DNA from: Phycisphaerales bacterium
GTDB lineage: Bacteria > Planctomycetota > Phycisphaerae > Phycisphaerales > UBA1924
NCBI GenBank assembly: GCA_013360675.1
Contig: JABWBB010000003.1
Location: 1 to 64,000 of the forward strand
Length of the DNA: 64,000 bases
Reading direction: 5' to 3'
This document shows, one piece after another, positions 1 through 8,955 of the stretch. The notes beneath the pieces are model-generated. The model searched no databases. It had not been told where the DNA came from and saw nothing but the letters and a program-made list of their open reading frames with translations. The stretch's first letter is position 1. Every line of letters starts with the position of its first letter. A program made the translations under genes and the position numbers.

Positions 1-4
1 GAGC

Positions 5-41
5 GAGGGCTTTCCTGGCTTGCAAGGAACAGAAAGCCCTC
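5..41. repeat. Perfect 10-bp inverted repeat
   Basis: GAGGGCTTTC at 5-14 pairs perfectly with GAAAGCCCTC at 32-41 across a 17-nt loop. It lies just beyond the stop of the leftward polyferredoxin gene, so it could be that unit's terminator. No T-run follows the stem inside the window on either strand, so the role is open. The rest of 1-119 shows nothing recognisable. Confidence 0.5.
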
Positions 42-119
42 CCTGACGGTCGGGCTGCATGTCACGGTCGACACCACGGCGCGCGACGACACGGCGGGCT
101 TCTGACAGAAGCGTGCGGC

Positions 120-2123
120 CTAATCGCCCGAATTCGTTTCGATCGCCTCGGCCTCGCGCACGCGTCCGACCTGGCGGAGCATCTGGCCCGCGAGGTGAAA
201 GAGATCTGCCCGTCGCACCGGGCGGGCCTTGGCCGCGGCTTTGAGCTCCGCGACCGCCTCGTCCACGCGTCCGCCCATGAAGATGGCGATGGCGTGATCG
301 CGCCGGATGCCCGCCTCGCGCGGGGCCTGGGCCGATGCCCGGGCGAGTTCGCGTTCGCCCTCGTCGATGCGTCCGATGCCCAGCAGCAGGCGCCCCAACC
401 CGGCCCGGGCCTTCACATCGGTATCGCGCGTCGCGAGCGCCGTCCGGTACAGCGCCTCGGCTTCGCCCGCACGCCCGCTCGTGGCGAAATAGGTCGCCAG
501 CGCATCGCGCGATTCGGCCCAGCGCGGGTGGTCTTGCAGGAGATGCTCCAGGATCGTCGCCCCCTCGAGCGCACGCCCCATCGCCCCCAGCAACTGGAAT
601 AACTGCACCGCGGTGGAATCGCCCGCGCGGCCGGCGGCGAGGTCGCTCTGCAACCGCTCCACCGCCGCGTCATGCCGCCCCAGCACCAGGTCGAGCCACG
701 GCACGCGGATGCCCAGGGAGGGCGTGGGCGCCAGCGCGATGCCCCCCTCGCCGATCGGCGCCGCCAATGTGTACCACCACAGGGCGCGGGCGGCGTCGGT
801 CCGCGTTTCTTCGCTGATGCCCTGGCGCGCGAGGGCCTGGGCGTAGGGCGTGGTAACGCGCTCGTCGTAGAGGCCCCCCACCACGATCGCCCCGCGCACC
901 ACCGCCGCGTGCGCCCACGCCAGCGTGACCAGCGCCACGCACGCGAGGTAGACACACCCGGCGCGGGTGATCGATCCCTGGCGTCGGAGCACGAAGGTGC
1001 TGATCCGCACGTTGGGCTCACGCGCCAGGCGCAACGCCTTCCACGCGAGATACGCCGCCAGTACACCCATCGGGGCGGCCATCAGCAGCGGGATCGATTC
1101 GTAGAGCCCTCGCATCACGAAGAAGACCGCACTGAAGACGCCGATGGCCAGGAACTCTTCGCCCCACGTCAGGTCGTAGACGCGGGCGGAGCCGCCCCGG
1201 GTCGAGGGGCGCGCCAGCATCGCCGGTTTGGCGAAGGTGAAGGTCAGGGCCTTCTTCGGGCAGATGCTGATGCAATCGAGCGAGCGGACACAGTTGCGGT
1301 CGAGCACCGAGCCGTACTGGCGGACCTCGTCGTGCACGCGCACGCCCGCGGTGCAGGTCGACGTGCACAGCCCGCACTGGTCGCAGGCGTCGGGGTCGAC
1401 CGCGACGCGTCCGATCGAGGCCTGCTCGGCGGGGAGCAGGAACCCGCCGTAGGGGCAGCCATAGCGGCACAACCCGCGGGCGCCCAGGAAATAGACGGTC
1501 GCAAAGGCGCACACCAGGATGAAGGGAATCGCCAGCACCAGCGAGGGGAGCCCGTCCCACATCGCGTCGGTCGTCAGGTCGGGCGAGAAGCCGGGGAAGG
1601 GCTGCACGCCCAGCGTCGCCGAGATGCCCGGCCACCCCTTCTCGAGCAGCGGCGCGACCGCCTCGCGCTTGAGCGTGGGCCAGACGAACATGTACAGCGC
1701 CATCGCGAGGGGCACATAGCCGAGCAGGCGCGAGCGGAACAGGTGCGGGCGCAGGTGGAGTTTGCGCAGAATCCACGCACACAGGTCCTGCATCGCCCCC
1801 ATGTGGCAGATCCACCCGCACATGAACCGCCCCAGCAGCGCGGTGGCGAGCAGGGCCGCCGCGAAGAGCAGGAAGCCCGGGTTGATCTCCCCCAGTTCCA
1901 GCGTCTTCATCGAGTCGGAGAGGACAAACCGCCCCACGCTGCTCCCCGTCCACCACCAGTGCAGCACGTGCCCGATCATCAGCAGGTGCACCACGATCAG
2001 CGCCGCCATCCGCCAGCGGGCGATGCGCGACCGGCGCGCCTCGGGCCGGGCCAGCCCGGGGCGTCGCGGCGTCAGCACCGGCAACCCGATGCGCCCGCCC
2101 GAACTGGCACGCCGCCCGAACAT
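120..2123 (-). CDS. Membrane polyferredoxin (NapH/NosR-like) with C-terminal TPR repeats
   Basis: The 667-aa product is probably an electron-transfer protein in the cytoplasmic membrane. Hydrophobic segments lie at about 40-57, 82-100, 135-148, 195-214, 325-365 and 388-412. A CGWIC pair (C102, C106) resembles the NapH/NosR CxxxCP motif but has His where Pro is usual. CRYGC (C219, C223), a canonical CxxCxxCxxxC ferredoxin cluster (C247, C250, C253, C257) and a less regular Cys group (C278, C284, C288) follow. Residues from about 470 to the end form TPR-like helical repeats. The ATG at 2123 was chosen because AGGGGAGGT lies just upstream; the frame stays open further 5' but that part overlaps tnaA. 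It starts 11 bp after the tnaA stop, so the two are probably cotranscribed. The redox partner is unknown. Confidence 0.85.
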   Translation of the reverse strand: MFGRRASSGGRIGLPVLTPRRPGLARPEARRSRIARWRMAALIVVHLLMIGHVLHWWWTGSSVGRFVLSDSMKTLELGEINPGFLLFAAALLATALLGRFMCGWICHMGAMQDLCAWILRKLHLRPHLFRSRLLGYVPLAMALYMFVWPTLKREAVAPLLEKGWPGISATLGVQPFPGFSPDLTTDAMWDGLPSLVLAIPFILVCAFATVYFLGARGLCRYGCPYGGFLLPAEQASIGRVAVDPDACDQCGLCTSTCTAGVRVHDEVRQYGSVLDRNCVRSLDCISICPKKALTFTFAKPAMLARPSTRGGSARVYDLTWGEEFLAIGVFSAVFFVMRGLYESIPLLMAAPMGVLAAYLAWKALRLAREPNVRISTFVLRRQGSITRAGCVYLACVALVTLAWAHAAVVRGAIVVGGLYDERVTTPYAQALARQGISEETRTDAARALWWYTLAAPIGEGGIALAPTPSLGIRVPWLDLVLGRHDAAVERLQSDLAAGRAGDSTAVQLFQLLGAMGRALEGATILEHLLQDHPRWAESRDALATYFATSGRAGEAEALYRTALATRDTDVKARAGLGRLLLGIGRIDEGERELARASAQAPREAGIRRDHAIAIFMGGRVDEAVAELKAAAKARPVRRADLFHLAGQMLRQVGRVREAEAIETNSGD

Positions 2124-2134
2124 GGACACCTCCC

Positions 2135-3511
2135 CTACGCCTCGATCTCCTCGAAGCGTGCGCTGAAGTGGCGCAGCACCGGCGGCGCCTCGACGATCCG
2201 CAGACCCCGCAGCGAATGCCTCTGCCTGAACACCTCGCCCGCGGCCTCGGCGACATAATCGATGTGGCTCTGCGTATAGACCCGGCGCGGGATCGCCAGG
2301 CGCACCAGTTCCATCGGCGGGGGTGTGCGACCCTCGCCCCCGAACATCACGCTGCCGATCTCGCACGCGCGGATCCCCCCCACGCGATACAGCGCGCACA
2401 CCACCGCCTGCCCGGGGAACTGCGCCGCCGGGATGTGCGGGCAGAGGCTCCTGGCGTCGATGTAGATCGCGTGCCCGCCCGGGGGCTCGACGATGGCGAT
2501 GCCGTGCGCCCGCAGACGCTCGCCCAGGTACTCGGTGCTGCGCAGGCGATAGGCGAGGTAGTCCTCGTCGAGCACCTCCTCAAAGCCCTGGGCCATGGCC
2601 TCCAGGTCGCGCCCCGCCAGCCCGCCGTACGTCACGTACCCCTCGGTCAGGATCAGCAGGTTGCAGGCCCTGCGGAAGAGGGCGGCGTCGCGGATGAGCA
2701 GCACGCCCCCGATGTTGACCATCCCGTCCTTCTTGGCCGAGATGGTGGCCCCGTCGGCCAGGTCGAACATCTCCCGCGCGATCTCGCGCACCGGGCGGTG
2801 CGATTGCCCGGGCTCTCGCTTCTTGATGAAGCAGGCGTTCTCTGCAAAGCGGCAGGCATCGATGAAGAAGGGCAGGTTGTGCCGGTCGCACACCGCCCGG
2901 ATCGCCCGCAGGTTCTCGAGGCTGACAGGCTGGCCCCCGCCGCTGTTGTTGGTCACGGTGCACATGACCAGCGGGAAGCGCGCGCGACCGTGCGATGCGA
3001 TCAGCGCCTCCAGGGCCGCGATGTCCATGTTCCCCTTGAAGGGATGCGGATTGGAGGGGTCGCTCGCTTCAGGCAGGCGCAGGTCGATCGCCTGCGCCCC
3101 GCTGTGCTCGACGTTGGCCCGGGTGGTGTCGAAGTGGGCGTTGCTCGGGACGATCAGCCCCTCGCCCCCCACCAGTTCAAAGAGGATGCGCTCGCTCGCC
3201 CGCCCCTGGTGCGTCGGCAGCACGTGCTCGAAGCCCGTGATCCCCCGCAGCGCGTCGCGAAAGCGGAAGAACGACGTCGCGCCGGCGTAGGACTCATCGG
3301 CCCGCATCACCCCCGCCCACTGCTCGCTGCTCATCGCCCCGGTGCCCGAGTCGGTCAGCAGATCGATCACGACATCAGACGCCGCGATCAGGAAGGGATT
3401 GAACCCGGCCCCGCACAGGATCGCCTCGCGCTGGGCGGGCGTGGTCATGCGGATGGGCTCGACCACCTTGATGCGGAAGGGCTCGATGATCGTTGTGAGC
3501 AATGCGGGCAC
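2135..3511 (-). CDS. tnaA: Tryptophanase (tryptophan indole-lyase)
   Basis: This PLP enzyme splits L-tryptophan into indole, pyruvate and ammonia. The 458-aa product aligns along its length with TnaA and tyrosine phenol-lyase. Diagnostic positions favour tryptophanase: FDTT with Asp128 (Thr in tyrosine phenol-lyase), EIGS where the phenol-lyase has its substrate Arg, and LRHF near the C-terminus with His448 (Phe in the phenol-lyase). The Schiff-base lysine is K261 in SAKKD. The start is the GTG at 3511, with AAGGACGGA before it. An in-frame TTG at 3553 lies inside the likely -10 box TATATT (3552-3557) and was rejected. No tnaC-like leader peptide is apparent in the short leader. It heads a two-gene unit with the polyferredoxin. 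Confidence 0.9.
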   Translation of the reverse strand: MPALLTTIIEPFRIKVVEPIRMTTPAQREAILCGAGFNPFLIAASDVVIDLLTDSGTGAMSSEQWAGVMRADESYAGATSFFRFRDALRGITGFEHVLPTHQGRASERILFELVGGEGLIVPSNAHFDTTRANVEHSGAQAIDLRLPEASDPSNPHPFKGNMDIAALEALIASHGRARFPLVMCTVTNNSGGGQPVSLENLRAIRAVCDRHNLPFFIDACRFAENACFIKKREPGQSHRPVREIAREMFDLADGATISAKKDGMVNIGGVLLIRDAALFRRACNLLILTEGYVTYGGLAGRDLEAMAQGFEEVLDEDYLAYRLRSTEYLGERLRAHGIAIVEPPGGHAIYIDARSLCPHIPAAQFPGQAVVCALYRVGGIRACEIGSVMFGGEGRTPPPMELVRLAIPRRVYTQSHIDYVAEAAGEVFRQRHSLRGLRIVEAPPVLRHFSARFEEIEA

Positions 3512-3551
3512 TCCGTCCTTGGACCGAATCCAATCCAGACATGGATATCCC

Positions 3552-3557
3552 AATATA
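3552..3557 (-). promoter_or_regulatory. Candidate -10 box of tnaA
   Basis: TATATT on the minus strand would place the transcript start near 3545, about 34 nt before the GTG at 3511. The -35 region is not clear. Confidence 0.45.
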
Positions 3558-3669
3558 GCCCCCGCGGGCCCTCGAGCCCAACGAACTGCGCCTTGCGTCT
3601 CGATCTATCGCCCGAAAAACGTTTTTCTCGCCGGGGTGACCCGGTAGGCCGGGAGTGGGAGAATGCACC

Positions 3670-4812
3670 ATGACCGATATCCAGGTACTCGGAAACTCCC
3701 TGACCATGTGGGGGGTAGCGATCGGTGTTGCGATCGTGCCCATGGCGACCCTCACGATCGCCCGGCGCGTGCTGGGTGGGCCCAAGCGACGCCCAGCGCC
3801 TCCGCTCGATGCCGAGTACCACAGCCTGATGACCGGGCTGGCGCGCACGTGGACGACACTGGGCAGCCTGTCGCTGGGCATCTTTGCCATGCTTGGCGTG
3901 CTCGATCTGCCCGCCAAGGCTCAGGTCTGGACGTGGCGGGTTGGGGTCGGGCTGCTCGCGATCCAGGGTTTGGTGTGGGGGCGGGTGCTGGCCGACTGGT
4001 TGATCCGGCGGTACCTCGATAAGCATCGCCTCTCCGACGGGCAGCCGGACCCGGCGGTGCAGGGGGTCTCGAGCACGCTGCGCTGGATCTCACTCTTTGT
4101 GCTCTACGCGGGCGTGCTGTTGCTGGCCCTAGACAACATGGGCGTGGACGTGACGGCCCTGGTGGCGGGGCTGGGCATCGGTGGCATCGCCGTCGCCCTT
4201 GCGCTGCAGAATGTCCTGTCGGACCTCTTTGCCTCGCTCTCGATCACGCTGGACAAGCCCTTCGTGGTGGGCGATTTCATCGTCGTGGGGACGGAACTGG
4301 GCACGATCGAGCGGATCGGGATCAAGACGACGCGGGTGCGCAGCCTGTCGGGCGAGCAACTGGTCTTTTCCAACAACGACCTGCTCACGGCCCGCATCCG
4401 CAACTTCAAGCGCATGCAGGAACGACGCATCGTCTTTCAGTTCGGCGTGACCTACCAGACCACGCCCGAGCAACTCGAGGCGATCACCCCGATGGTGCGC
4501 GCGGCGATCGCCAAGGTGCCCGGGACGCGCCTGGACCGCTGCCACTTCTTCCGCTTCGGGGCCTTCTCGCTCGACTTCGAGGTGGTCTATTTCGTGGCCA
4601 GCGCGGAGTACAACGCGTACATGGACGCGCAGCAGGCCATCAACCTGGCGATCGCGCGCGGGCTGGCCTCGATGAACGTCGAGTTCGCCTACCCCACGCA
4701 GACGCTGTTTCTGCGTCACGATGGGAATACTCCGGGCGACGCCCAGAGTGAGTCACGGGCGACGACCGACGGGTCGGCTCAGGCCTTCACGGGGGCACGG
4801 CCCACGCTGTAG
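3670..4812 (+). CDS. mscS: MscS-family mechanosensitive channel
   Basis: This small-conductance mechanosensitive channel of the inner membrane releases solutes on hypo-osmotic shock. The 380-aa product has hydrophobic N-terminal segments at about 10-28, 65-80 and 85-105. The glycine/alanine-rich pore helix follows (LVAGLGIGGIAVALALQN), then the conserved DLFASL and DKPF.VGDFI start of the beta domain, and VPN-like VFSNNDLL. The ATG at 3670 has GGGAG about 8 nt upstream; an in-frame GTG at 3655 would extend the protein by 5 residues but has weaker support. The 3' end overlaps the convergent ugd gene by 34 bp. The final 30 or so residues are polar and not conserved in the family. Confidence 0.93.
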   Translation: MTDIQVLGNSLTMWGVAIGVAIVPMATLTIARRVLGGPKRRPAPPLDAEYHSLMTGLARTWTTLGSLSLGIFAMLGVLDLPAKAQVWTWRVGVGLLAIQGLVWGRVLADWLIRRYLDKHRLSDGQPDPAVQGVSSTLRWISLFVLYAGVLLLALDNMGVDVTALVAGLGIGGIAVALALQNVLSDLFASLSITLDKPFVVGDFIVVGTELGTIERIGIKTTRVRSLSGEQLVFSNNDLLTARIRNFKRMQERRIVFQFGVTYQTTPEQLEAITPMVRAAIAKVPGTRLDRCHFFRFGAFSLDFEVVYFVASAEYNAYMDAQQAINLAIARGLASMNVEFAYPTQTLFLRHDGNTPGDAQSESRATTDGSAQAFTGARPTL

Positions 4813-6143
4813 TAAGTGAAGCCGGCCTCGCGCAGGACCGAGGGGCGGTAGAGGTTGCGGCCGTCGAAAATCAGCTTAGCCTTCATCAGCGAGGCCAGCT
4901 TGGCGAAGTCGGGGCTCTTGAACTCGTCCCAGTCGGTCGAGATGACGAGCGCGTCGGCATCCTTCACCGCCTCGTACATGTCGTTCACGATCGTCGCCGT
5001 CGGGCCAAGCTCGGCCCTTGCGTTGTCGGCGGCGACAGGGTCGAAGCCCACGCACGTCGCGCCATAGCCGGCGGCCTTGCGGATGAGGGTGAGGGCCGGC
5101 GCTTCGCGGATGTCGTCGGTGCGGGGCTTGAAGGCGATGCCCCAGAAGGCGATCTTCTTGCCCTGCAGGCCCGCGGCCCCGCCGCCCACGCCGGTCTTGC
5201 CGCCGAAGTGGGCGACGATCTTGTCGAAGAAGCGGTCGCGCTGCTTCTGGTTGACGCTGTGCACGCTCTTGGAAAGTATGGCCTCGATGCCGGCCTTATC
5301 GCCCATCATGATGCAGGCGAGGGTGTCCTTGGGGAAGCAGGACCCGCCGTAGCCCAGCCCGGGGTAGAGGAACTGGTTGCCGATGCGCTTGTCCGAACAC
5401 ATGCCCTCACGGACGCGGCTGATGTCGGCGCCATAGGCCTCGCACAGGTTGGCCATCTCATTGATGAACGAGATCTTGGTGGCGAGGAAGTTGTTCGAGG
5501 CGTACTTGACCATCTCGGCGGACAGGACGTCCATCAGGTAGATGGGGTGCCCGTTGCGGACAAAGGGGTCGTAGAGCTGGCGGAAGAGCTCGCCGGTCAT
5601 CTCGTCCTCGACGCCCACGACCACGCGGTCGGGCTTGTTGAAGTCGTTGATGGCATCGCCTTCCTTGAGGAACTCGGGGTTGTCCGAGACACGGAAGGGG
5701 ATGTCCGGGCCCACTCGCTCGCGGATGCGGTTGCGCACGGCGAACGTCGTTCCCACCGGCACGGTCGACTTCATCACAATCACCTTGGGTTTCTGCTTGG
5801 GGCCAAGGCTCTTGAGGACGTCGGCGATGTCGTCGGCGGCGGCGTTGATGTACTTGAGGTCGGTGTGCCCGCGCTCATCGCTGGGCGTGCCCACGCAGAT
5901 GAAGATCATGTCGGCGTCGCGATAGGCCGAGGCCTTGTCGAGCGTGAAGTGCAGGCGCCCGGCGGTCGTGTTGCGCTCCATCAGCTCGGTGAGACCCGGC
6001 TCATAGATGGGGCAGACGCCCTGCTTGAGTTTCTCGATCTTCGCGGGGTCAACATCCAGGCAGGTCACCTGGTTGCCCGTGTTGGAGAAGCAGACGCCCG
6101 TCACCAGGCCGACATATCCGGTTCCGACCATCGTCAGTCGCAT
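4779..6143 (-). CDS. ugd: UDP-glucose 6-dehydrogenase
   Basis: It oxidises UDP-glucose to UDP-glucuronate with two NAD+, supplying precursors for surface polysaccharide. The 454-aa product has the N-terminal Rossmann motif GTGYVG, CVGTPSD, STVPVGTT, the central EMVKYASN helix and the catalytic cysteine in YGGSCFPKDT. The C-terminal domain has FWGIAFKPRTDDIREAP, typical of the UDP-glucose/GDP-mannose dehydrogenase family. GGAG lies 8 nt before the ATG at 6143. It is transcribed alone, away from the methyltransferase gene, and probably serves the polysaccharide cluster 9 kb away. UDP-ManNAc dehydrogenase is a less likely alternative. Confidence 0.93.
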   Translation of the reverse strand: MRLTMVGTGYVGLVTGVCFSNTGNQVTCLDVDPAKIEKLKQGVCPIYEPGLTELMERNTTAGRLHFTLDKASAYRDADMIFICVGTPSDERGHTDLKYINAAADDIADVLKSLGPKQKPKVIVMKSTVPVGTTFAVRNRIRERVGPDIPFRVSDNPEFLKEGDAINDFNKPDRVVVGVEDEMTGELFRQLYDPFVRNGHPIYLMDVLSAEMVKYASNNFLATKISFINEMANLCEAYGADISRVREGMCSDKRIGNQFLYPGLGYGGSCFPKDTLACIMMGDKAGIEAILSKSVHSVNQKQRDRFFDKIVAHFGGKTGVGGGAAGLQGKKIAFWGIAFKPRTDDIREAPALTLIRKAAGYGATCVGFDPVAADNARAELGPTATIVNDMYEAVKDADALVISTDWDEFKSPDFAKLASLMKAKLIFDGRNLYRPSVLREAGFTYYSVGRAPVKA

Positions 6144-6221
6144 GACTCATCTCCACATGGGGGACGCGTTGCCCCCGCGCCGTTGGCGCAGTTCTCGGAC
6201 ACTGATGACTCGAAGGGCCGC

Positions 6222-6227
6222 ACTATA
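6222..6227 (-). promoter_or_regulatory. Candidate -10 box of ugd
   Basis: TATAGT on the minus strand lies about 79 nt before the ugd start codon, in the 205-bp divergent region shared with the methyltransferase promoter. No clear -35 is visible. Confidence 0.4.
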
Positions 6228-6312
6228 GACGGGCGTACCCCGTTCGCGTCTATCGGCACGCGGCGAGCGCGGAATGACGGGCAGATTGCAACTGGGCCCC
6301 TTCGGTGGCGGC

Positions 6313-6341
6313 GTGACAGCGCGTCGGGAAGGGGCCATAAT
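6313..6341 (+). promoter_or_regulatory. Promoter of the methyltransferase gene, probably leaderless
   Basis: GTGACA (6313-6318), a 17-nt spacer and CATAAT (6336-6341) form a good sigma70-type promoter. Only 7 nt separate the -10 from the ATG at 6349, so transcription should begin at or next to the start codon. Confidence 0.6.
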
Positions 6342-6348
6342 CCGCCCC

Positions 6349-7215
6349 ATGCCCAAGCGCATACGCACCCGTGCCCGTACTTCCTCCCGATCGAAGCCCC
6401 GCAAGGCCAAGCCGGCCCTGACGGCACGCAGCGCCGACCCTCGCCTGCTGTACGAAGCCGCGGTCCAGTGCCCCGAGGCGGAGATCGCCTTTGTCAATGG
6501 GTGGTTCCGCAAGGTCCGCCAACGCCCGGCGCGAAGAGTGCGTGAAGATTTTTGCGCGTCGGCCAAGGTGGCGTGCGAGTTCGTGCGGAGCCACCGCGAC
6601 AACACCGCCGTGGGGCTGGACCTGGACGCCCCGATCCTGGCGTGGGCCAAGGAACACTCGGTTGACGCGCTGCCCGAGGCGGCCCGCTCGCGCGTGACGC
6701 TGCTGCGGCGCAACGTCGCGAGCCCGGGCAAGGGAGCGGACAAGGGCTTTGACGCGGTGCTCGCGTTCAACTTCAGTTACTGGGTCTTCAAGACGCGTGC
6801 CACGCTGCTGGCCTACTTCAAGACAGTCCGCGCGTCGCTGGCGAAAGACGGCATCTTCTTCCTCGACATCTACGGAGGGTATGAGTCCTTCACCGCGCAG
6901 GAAGAACGCCGCCGGTGCAAGGGCTTCACCTACGTGTGGGACCAGGTGTCGTACGACCCGATCAGCGCGGCGTATCTCTGCCGCATTCATTTCGAGTTCC
7001 GCGACGGGACGAAGATCCGCAACGCCTTCGAGTATGACTGGCGGCTGTGGACGATCCCCGAGGTGCGCGAGTTGCTCGCCGAGGCGGGCTTCAAGGAATC
7101 GGTCGTGCACTGGGAAGGGGACACGGCCAAGGGCGAGGGGAACGGGATCTTCCGCCCATCGACCAAGGGCGAGGACTGCGCCTCGTTCATCGCGTACATC
7201 ACGGCGCACAAGTAA
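6349..7215 (+). CDS. Class I SAM-dependent methyltransferase
   Basis: The 288-aa product has a basic, low-complexity N-terminus of about 25 residues (R/K/S-rich) and then a class I methyltransferase fold. The SAM-binding region is the variant VREDFCASAKVACEFV, corresponding to the EDFCGTA form seen in one bacterial methyltransferase family, followed by VGLDLDAPILAWA (acidic ribose contact) and a FDAVLAFNFSYWVF strand. The C-terminal half contains RNAFEYDWRLWTIPEVRELL, common in methyltransferases of this fold. The substrate cannot be told from sequence. The ATG at 6349 was chosen because a -10 box ends 7 nt before it; upstream in-frame starts lie before the promoter. Confidence 0.8.
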   Translation: MPKRIRTRARTSSRSKPRKAKPALTARSADPRLLYEAAVQCPEAEIAFVNGWFRKVRQRPARRVREDFCASAKVACEFVRSHRDNTAVGLDLDAPILAWAKEHSVDALPEAARSRVTLLRRNVASPGKGADKGFDAVLAFNFSYWVFKTRATLLAYFKTVRASLAKDGIFFLDIYGGYESFTAQEERRRCKGFTYVWDQVSYDPISAAYLCRIHFEFRDGTKIRNAFEYDWRLWTIPEVRELLAEAGFKESVVHWEGDTAKGEGNGIFRPSTKGEDCASFIAYITAHK

Positions 7216-7236
7216 CGTCGTTCACCGCCACGCTGT

Positions 7237-8904
7237 TCAGATCAGCAGAGATCGCCCCGTCATCTCGCTGGGCTGGGCCAGGCCCATCATGGCCAGCGCG
7301 GTGGGAACGACGTCGGCCAGCCGCCCGCGCTGCGCGCGCTTGGCCGGGTCGAACCAGCCCGCCGAGTCGTTGTCGCCGCGGAGGGTTCTGCCCCGTACGC
7401 ACTCCCCCACCGCGACGAGGGGCACGTCGTAGACGGTGTGGGCGGTGTGGGGGGCGCTCGTGTCGGGGTCGAACATCTGCTCGGCGTTGCCGTGGTCGGC
7501 GAAGACCAGCAGCGAGCCGTGGCGCGCGAGCGTGGCCTTGACGATCTCGCCCACGCAGGCGTCGACGACTTCACAGGCCTTGACGGCGGCGTCGAGCGAG
7601 CCGGTGTGACCCACCATGTCGGCGTTGGCGAAGTTGACGACGATGAAGTCCTCGCAGTCTCCCGCGCTCAGGCGGGCGAGCACCGCGTCGCGCACGCCAA
7701 GGGCCGACATCTCGGGGGCGAGGTCGTAGGTGGCGACGCGCGGGCTCTGCACGATCTCGCGCCGCTCGTGCGGGAATGGGTCGTCGCGGTAATCGTTAAA
7801 GAAGAAGGTGACGTGCGGGTACTTCTCGGTCTCGGCGCAGCGGAACTGGCGCAGGCCCTGCGAGGCGATGAACTCGCCCGCGATGTTGATCATGCGCGGC
7901 GGCTTGGGGAACGCCACGCGGACGTACGGCGCGAGTTCCTCCCAGTAACTGGTCATCGTGACAAAGTGAACATCGGGGCGCGGGCCTCGGTCGAACCCGC
8001 GCGTGCCCGAATCGGGCGAGGGCTTCACGTCCGCCCAGCGTTCATCGGGAAAGAGGAATGCGGCGGAGAGTTCGCGCGGGCGATCGCCCCGGTAGTTGTA
8101 GAAGATCACGCTGTCGCCGGCCTTGATGCGCGATGCGGCGACCTGCGCGGGTGTGCCCAACGCCGTGGGCGTGACAAACTCGTCCCCCTTGAGCGTGGGG
8201 CCCGAGGGGTGCTCGTAGTAATGGTTGATGGCGGCGGCGGCGTCGGGCGCGGCCGGGAATTCACCCCGCCCGGTCAGGCAGTCGTAGGCCTGGCGCACGC
8301 GTTCCCAGCGGAAATCGCGGTCCATCGCGTAATAACGGCCCATCACCGAGGCGATGCGTCCCAGGCCGATGGCGTCGCAATACCCCTGCACCTGGGCGGC
8401 GAACGCCGCGCCGGTGAAGGGGCCCGTGTCGCGCCCGTCGGTGAAGAGATGGATAAAGACCCGCTCGGCGCCCAGGGCTTTGCACGCGCGCAGGATCGCC
8501 TCGAGGTGCTCGAGCAGCCCGTGCACGCCCGCATCCGAGTTGATCCCCATCAGGTGGACGCTCGCGCTGCGCTCGTGGGCGGCCTTGACCGCGCCGGCGA
8601 TCGCGGGGTTGGTCTCGAGCCCGTCGCGGCAGGCCCGGGTCATCACCAGCGATTCCTGCGGCACCACGCGCCCGGCCCCGATGTTCTGGTGCCCGACCTC
8701 GCTGTTGCCCATGGTGTCGGGGGGGAGGCCCACGTCCTCGCCGCTGGTCTTGATCAGCGTCCAAGGCCAGTCTCGCATCAGGGCGTCGGCGACGGGGGTG
8801 CGGGCGCGCCGCACGGCGTTGAAGGCGTCGTGCGCGGGGTTGGGGTTGAGCCCCCAGCCGTCACGGATCACCAATACACATGGCGCCATCAATGGGTTCT
8901 TCAT
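7237..8904 (-). CDS. gpmI: 2,3-bisphosphoglycerate-independent phosphoglycerate mutase
   Basis: This enzyme interconverts 3- and 2-phosphoglycerate in glycolysis with two metal ions and a phosphoserine intermediate. The 555-aa product has the family's usual size, an N-terminal metal-site motif LVIRDGWG and the catalytic serine in DTMGNSEVGHQNIGAGR. Phosphate-binding GRDTGPFTG, GRYYAMDR and the C-terminal metal ligands NFANADMVGHTG and FADHGNAEQM are also present. There is no Shine-Dalgarno site; TATCCT ends 8 nt before the start. It stands alone between convergent or divergent neighbours. Confidence 0.96.
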   Translation of the reverse strand: MKNPLMAPCVLVIRDGWGLNPNPAHDAFNAVRRARTPVADALMRDWPWTLIKTSGEDVGLPPDTMGNSEVGHQNIGAGRVVPQESLVMTRACRDGLETNPAIAGAVKAAHERSASVHLMGINSDAGVHGLLEHLEAILRACKALGAERVFIHLFTDGRDTGPFTGAAFAAQVQGYCDAIGLGRIASVMGRYYAMDRDFRWERVRQAYDCLTGRGEFPAAPDAAAAINHYYEHPSGPTLKGDEFVTPTALGTPAQVAASRIKAGDSVIFYNYRGDRPRELSAAFLFPDERWADVKPSPDSGTRGFDRGPRPDVHFVTMTSYWEELAPYVRVAFPKPPRMINIAGEFIASQGLRQFRCAETEKYPHVTFFFNDYRDDPFPHERREIVQSPRVATYDLAPEMSALGVRDAVLARLSAGDCEDFIVVNFANADMVGHTGSLDAAVKACEVVDACVGEIVKATLARHGSLLVFADHGNAEQMFDPDTSAPHTAHTVYDVPLVAVGECVRGRTLRGDNDSAGWFDPAKRAQRGRLADVVPTALAMMGLAQPSEMTGRSLLI

Positions 8905-8911
8905 CGTGCGC

Positions 8912-8917
8912 AGGATA
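8912..8917 (-). promoter_or_regulatory. -10 box of gpmI, leaderless type
   Basis: TATCCT on the minus strand is separated from the gpmI ATG by 7 nt, so transcription is expected to start at the start codon. Confidence 0.5.
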
Positions 8918-8955
8918 GCGACACGGGCTGGCGCAAAGCGTCGGTGTCACAGAGA

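Noticed and set aside
672-2258. 528-codon plus-strand frame
   Set aside because: It lies opposite the polyferredoxin gene. The product is a low-complexity R/H/Q/A-rich sequence without motifs.
3512-3553. TTG start of tnaA adding 14 residues
   Set aside because: The codon lies within the likely -10 box TATATT and the added residues have no match in the family.
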